Source: JALYUM01 sp036688685
Lineage (GTDB): Bacteria > Pseudomonadota > Gammaproteobacteria > Burkholderiales > Burkholderiaceae_D
Assembly: GCF_036688685.1 (NCBI RefSeq)
Contig: NZ_JAQQPS010000029.1
Coordinates: 1-60,557 of the forward strand
Length of the DNA stretch: 60,557 bases
Direction: 5' to 3'
Shown: one piece after another, positions 56,232 through 60,557 of the stretch
Numbering within the stretch: the first letter of the stretch is position 1
Layout: each line of letters starts with the position of its first letter
Program-made: the position numbers and the translations under genes
The notes under the pieces: model-generated
What the model was told of the DNA's origin: nothing
The model's input: the letters and a program-made list of their open reading frames with translations, nothing else
Database searches by the model: none

Positions 56232-57185
56232 ATGTGGCATGCACCTCGCACGCTGCCGGCTGCTGCATGGACGGTGCTTGCGGTATTGACCGCCAACGCC
56301 AGCGCGGCGCCGTTCGCCTACGTACCCAATGAAAAATCCGGCACGGTCACTGTCATCGACACGGCCAGCCAGGCAGTCGTGCGCCAGCTCGCTGCCGGCA
56401 AACGGCCGCGTGGGATTGCCGTCGACCCGGCCGGGCAGCGCCTGTACCTGTCCGACGCCGGTGCAAACGCACTGATTACACTCGACCTGCCCGGCGGCGC
56501 CTCCCGCAGCACGCCCCTGGGCAAATCGCCGGAAGGGGTGAGCGTCTCGCGCGACGGCAAGCTGGTGGCCATTGCCGTGGAAGAAAGCAACAGCGTGACG
56601 CTGATCGATGCCGCCACCGGTGCGCAATTGGCCGACATCACGGTCGCAGGGAAAAATCCGGAACATGCGGTATTCAGCCCGGACGGCCGCTGGCTGCTGG
56701 TCAGCGCCGAGGAGGCCGAGCAGGTCGACGTCATCGACGTGGCGCAGAAGAAGCAGGTGGGTGCGGTGGCCGTGGGGCTGCGGCCGCGCGGCATCGGCTT
56801 TTCGCCCAGCGGGGCGATCGCGTATGTCGCCTGTGAACTGGTCAACACCGTGTTCGTCATCGATATGGCCAGCCGCAAGGCGATTGCCCGCATCCCGGCC
56901 GGGAAGAATGCCAACGGTATCGTGGTGCACCCCAGCGGCAAACAAGTGTATGTCTCGAACGGCATCGATGGCAGCGTGATGATCATCGACACCGCCACGA
57001 ATACCGTTTCCGCCACCATTCCGGTTGGCAAACGTCCCTGGAACATGGCGCTGACCCCGGACGGGGCCCGCCTCTACGTCGCCAACGGCCGTTCGAACAG
57101 CGTCTCGGTCATCGACACGCTGGGCGCGCGCAAGCTGGCCGACATCACCGTGGGTGAACTACCCTGGGGTGTCGTGATCCAATGA
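56232..57185 (+). CDS. Secreted YVTN-type beta-propeller protein
   Basis: 317 residues with signal peptide ending ASA. Seven repeats of about 42 residues carry the YVTN pattern, for example FAYVPNEKSGTVTVIDTAS and RLYVANGRSNSVSVIDTLG. Such periplasmic propellers often accompany PQQ-alcohol-dehydrogenase pathways and may support the alcohol/aldehyde oxidation step. It lies 55 bp before the aldehyde dehydrogenase gene and under the same sigma-54 promoter. Confidence 0.87.
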   Translation: MWHAPRTLPAAAWTVLAVLTANASAAPFAYVPNEKSGTVTVIDTASQAVVRQLAAGKRPRGIAVDPAGQRLYLSDAGANALITLDLPGGASRSTPLGKSPEGVSVSRDGKLVAIAVEESNSVTLIDAATGAQLADITVAGKNPEHAVFSPDGRWLLVSAEEAEQVDVIDVAQKKQVGAVAVGLRPRGIGFSPSGAIAYVACELVNTVFVIDMASRKAIARIPAGKNANGIVVHPSGKQVYVSNGIDGSVMIIDTATNTVSATIPVGKRPWNMALTPDGARLYVANGRSNSVSVIDTLGARKLADITVGELPWGVVIQ

Positions 57186-57239
57186 TGGTAACCCGGCGCC
57201 GCAACAGGCGGCGTCACAACATTGATGAAAGAGGATGAC

Positions 57240-58760
57240 ATGAATCTCGCGGATATCAGCAAGCTCGGCGTCGCCAATCCCTTCAAGCAGCGCTACGACA
57301 ACTATATAGGTGGCAAATTCGTGGCGCCTGTAAAGGGCGAGTATTTCCCCAACATCACCCCCATCACCGGGCAGCCATTCTGCGAAGTGGCCCGCTCCGG
57401 CGCCGAAGATATCGAACTGGCGCTCGACGCGGCCCACGCCGCCCGCGAAGCGTGGGGGAAGACGTCTCAAACCGAGCGCGCGAATATCCTCAACAAGATT
57501 GCCGACGTCATGGAAGCCAACCTGGCGCTGCTGGCCACGGCCGAAACCATCGACAATGGCAAGCCGATCCGCGAAACCACGGCCGCCGACATCCCGCTCG
57601 CGATCGACCACTTTCGCTATTTTGCCGGCTGCATCCGCGCCCAGGAAGGTTCGGTTGCCCAGATCGACCATGAAACCTACGCTTACCATTTTCATGAGCC
57701 GCTGGGCGTGGTGGGCCAGATCATTCCGTGGAATTTTCCGATCCTCATGGCGGTGTGGAAGCTGGCGCCGGCGCTGGCCGCGGGCAACTGCGTGGTGTTG
57801 AAGCCGGCCGAGCAGACGCCGGCGTCGATCATGGTGCTGGTGGAATTGATCGGCCATTTGTTGCCGCCGGGCGTACTCAACATCGTCAACGGCTTTGGCC
57901 TGGAAGCGGGCAAGCCGCTGGCGTCAAATAAACGTATCGCGAAGATCGCGTTTACGGGAGAGACCGGTACCGGGCGGCTGATCATGGGCTATGCCGCGCA
58001 AAACCTGATTCCGGTCACGCTGGAACTGGGCGGAAAATCGCCGAATATCTTCTTTGCCGACGTGATGGATGCCGACGACGATTTCTTCGACAAGTGCCTG
58101 GAAGGCTTTTCCATGTTCGCGCTGAACCAGGGCGAAGTGTGCACCTGTCCGTCGCGCGTGTTGATCGAGGAATCGATCTACGACCGCTTCATGGAGCGCG
58201 CCTTGGCGCGGGTGGCGAAAATCAAGCAGGGCAATCCGCTCGACGCGTCCACCATGCTGGGCGCCCAGGCGTCGCAGGAGCAGCTGGAAAAAATCCTCTC
58301 TTACCTGGATATCGGCAAGCAGGAGGGCGCGGAATGCCTGGCGGGCGGCGAGCGCAACATGCAGGACGGCGACCTGAAAGACGGATACTACGTGCGCCCG
58401 ACGATTTTCAAGGGCAACAACAAGATGCGTATCTTCCAAGAGGAAATCTTTGGTCCGGTGGTCTCGGTGACCACCTTCAAGGACGAGGCCGATGCGATCG
58501 CCATCGCCAACGACACGCTGTATGGCCTGGGCGCAGGCCTGTGGACGCGCGATGGCTCGCGCGCGTTTCGCATGGGCCGCGCCATCCAGGCGGGGCGTGT
58601 CTGGACCAATTGCTATCACCTGTATCCGGCCCATGCGGCATTCGGCGGCTATAAACAGTCGGGCATCGGGCGCGAGAATCACAAGATGATGCTGGACCAC
58701 TACCAGCAGACCAAAAACCTGCTGGTGAGTTACAGCCCGAAAGCGCTGGGGTTCTTCTAG
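57240..58760 (+). CDS. Aldehyde dehydrogenase (ExaC/AcoD-like)
   Basis: 506 residues, cytosolic. Rossmann NAD site with IIPWNFPILMAVWKLAPALAAGN, LELGGKSPN with general-base Glu, and catalytic Cys301 in NQGEVCTCPSR. EEIFGPVVSVTTF and HLYPAHAAFGGYKQSGIGRE are typical of the acetaldehyde dehydrogenase II branch (ExaC/AcoD). An AGAGGA-type site precedes the ATG. The adjacent DUF779 gene and the sigma-54 promoter fit an ethanol or acetoin oxidation role. Confidence 0.93.
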   Translation: MNLADISKLGVANPFKQRYDNYIGGKFVAPVKGEYFPNITPITGQPFCEVARSGAEDIELALDAAHAAREAWGKTSQTERANILNKIADVMEANLALLATAETIDNGKPIRETTAADIPLAIDHFRYFAGCIRAQEGSVAQIDHETYAYHFHEPLGVVGQIIPWNFPILMAVWKLAPALAAGNCVVLKPAEQTPASIMVLVELIGHLLPPGVLNIVNGFGLEAGKPLASNKRIAKIAFTGETGTGRLIMGYAAQNLIPVTLELGGKSPNIFFADVMDADDDFFDKCLEGFSMFALNQGEVCTCPSRVLIEESIYDRFMERALARVAKIKQGNPLDASTMLGAQASQEQLEKILSYLDIGKQEGAECLAGGERNMQDGDLKDGYYVRPTIFKGNNKMRIFQEEIFGPVVSVTTFKDEADAIAIANDTLYGLGAGLWTRDGSRAFRMGRAIQAGRVWTNCYHLYPAHAAFGGYKQSGIGRENHKMMLDHYQQTKNLLVSYSPKALGFF

Positions 58761-58761
58761 C

Positions 58762-59130
58762 ATGGTGCCGCCCAGGGTCAGTGCCACCGATGCCGCGCTG
58801 CAGATGATTGCCGAGCTGCGGGCGCGGCATGGGCCGCTGATGTTCTTCCAGTCTGGCGGCTGCTGCGATGGCAGTGCGCCGATGTGCTATCCCTTGGGCG
58901 AGTTCGCCGTCAGCGACAGCGATGTGCTGCTGGGCGAGCTGGACGGGACACCCTTCTATATGGGCGCGGAGCAGTTCGCCTATTGGGAACATACCCAGCT
59001 GATCATCGATGTGGTGAAGGGCAACGGTGGAATGTTTTCCCTCGACAATGGTACGGGCCGCCGTTTCCTGACGCGTTCGCGCCTGTTCACGGACGACGAA
59101 TCGGCCGCGCTGGCGCAGTTGAACGCCTGA
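58762..59130 (+). CDS. DUF779 protein
   Basis: 122 residues. LMFFQSGGCCDGSAPMCY with a vicinal Cys-Cys pair and a third Cys, plus YWEHTQLIIDVVKGNGGMFSLDNGTGRRFLTRSR, is the DUF779 signature. The family is nearly always encoded beside ExaC-type aldehyde dehydrogenases; its job is unknown, possibly a metal- or redox-related helper. It starts one base after the dehydrogenase stop. Confidence 0.93.
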   Translation: MVPPRVSATDAALQMIAELRARHGPLMFFQSGGCCDGSAPMCYPLGEFAVSDSDVLLGELDGTPFYMGAEQFAYWEHTQLIIDVVKGNGGMFSLDNGTGRRFLTRSRLFTDDESAALAQLNA

Positions 59131-59165
59131 TTTTTCCACGCCTTGATTTTTTCTTTGTGCACCCC

Positions 59166-59194
59166 TTGCGGGTGCGCAAAGCGTTTGCTATAGT
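59166..59194 (+). promoter_or_regulatory. rrn promoter P1
   Basis: TTGCGG (59166-59171), 17-bp spacer, TATAGT (59189-59194), then a GC-rich discriminator TCGCCTCCC, typical of stringently controlled rRNA promoters. Confidence 0.82.
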
Positions 59195-59237
59195 TCGCCT
59201 CCCTGAGAAATTGGTTAACAAAAACAAGGACTTGGGG

Positions 59238-59255
59238 CTGCCGCGAAAGCGGCAG
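59238..59255 (+). other. GAAA-loop hairpin between rrn promoters
   Basis: CTGCCGC / GAAA / GCGGCAG is a perfect stem between P1 and P2. No T-run follows, so termination is unlikely; it may fold in the P1 leader transcript. Confidence 0.6.
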
Positions 59256-59271
59256 GGTAGGAAAAGAGGAG

Positions 59272-59300
59272 TTGACGGCGTAGGATAAAACCTGCATAAT
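59272..59300 (+). promoter_or_regulatory. rrn promoter P2
   Basis: TTGACG (59272-59277), 17-bp spacer, CATAAT (59295-59300). It is close to consensus and about 260 bp before the mature 16S, as expected for a second rrn promoter. Confidence 0.8.
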
Positions 59301-59367
59301 CTCATCTCTCTGCTGCGACGAACACAACGCTTCGTCAAACACAGCAAAAAACGCAGTACCGAATAAA

Positions 59368-59379
59368 GTTCTTTAAAAA
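59368..59379 (+). promoter_or_regulatory. boxA-like antitermination element
   Basis: GTTCTTTAAAAA resembles boxA of rrn leaders (TGCTCTTTAA type), bound by NusB/S10 to prevent Rho termination. The rest of the leader to 59558 (59131-59558 has no protein gene) is AT-rich and presumably includes the RNase III processing stem. Confidence 0.6.
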
Positions 59380-59558
59380 TTAACAGTCGATAAGTGTGGG
59401 CGTTTGATGAAGGTGCCAAGAACTTCGGTTCTTGATTACTTAAATTATCAAATGTTCACAAAAAAGAAATAGGTTACTTCGCAAGAAGTGATCGTCAGTA
59501 TTTTGAGTGAGCGACCCGTCAGCAATGACGGTGGCAGAAATGCCAAGCAACAGAGATT

Positions 59559-60557
<999 letters not shown>

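Overview
The window reads as a chromosomal segment of a betaproteobacterium of the family Oxalobacteraceae, most likely near Massilia, Duganella or Janthinobacterium. The grounds are the 16S rRNA start at the right edge, high-GC codon use, and the family-typical neighbourhoods rpe/gph/trpEGDC, apaG/mltA and ubiH-type/dsbC/mocA-like/M61 peptidase. A DUF3494 ice-binding protein suggests a cold-exposed habitat. These placements come from sequence reading only; no database search was run.

Layout. 1-0.5 kb: end of a broken insertion-sequence transposase, then an empty stretch. 0.5-5 kb: DUF1631 protein, membrane-anchored metallophosphoesterase, methyltransferase. 5-12.6 kb: a galactoside uptake and cleavage locus (ABC ATPase, GH42 beta-galactosidase, binding protein, two permeases) divergent from a LacI-type regulator, with a perfect 16-bp operator palindrome between them. 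12.6-19.6 kb: after an AHSA1 protein comes the most unusual locus, eight close-packed genes: DsrE-like, TusA-like, DsrE-like, a PhnD/PhnE/PhnC-type ABC importer, a periplasmic protein of unknown family, and a fusion of a TusA-like domain to a MetE-type zinc methyltransferase core. Both TusA-like domains lack the canonical CPxP motif and share the same second-cysteine signature. I read this as an uncharacterised sulfur-relay and methyl-transfer system fed by its own importer.

19.6-30.3 kb: LytS/LytR-type two-component system, alpha/beta hydrolase, DUF2256 protein, a frameshifted hypothetical gene, aquaporin Z, a mechanosensitive channel, and a four-gene envelope cluster joining TelA with two solute-binding-like modules, one fused to a VWA domain. 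30.5-33.7 kb: glycerophosphodiesterase lipoprotein, ice-binding protein, Stealth-type phosphotransferase.

33.7-38.4 kb is an accessory islet next to the functional tRNA-Phe gene. It carries three decayed copies of the tRNA 3' end with the associated hairpin. The cargo is a secreted CHAT/caspase-like protein paired with a two-TM membrane protein, plus an HDOD protein. 38.5-59.1 kb returns to housekeeping genes: UbiH-family hydroxylase (possibly leaderless mRNA), DsbC, MocA-like transferase, M61 peptidase, and trpEGDC behind a Trp-rich leader peptide and attenuator. An FRG-domain gene is inserted between ilvE and gph. Then come rpe, apaG, a 28-residue membrane protein ORF, mltA, an MFS transporter, enoyl-CoA hydratase, a ClsC-like phospholipase D, and a sigma-54-driven beta-propeller/aldehyde dehydrogenase/DUF779 operon. 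59.2-60.6 kb: tandem rrn promoters, boxA and the first ~1 kb of a 16S rRNA gene.
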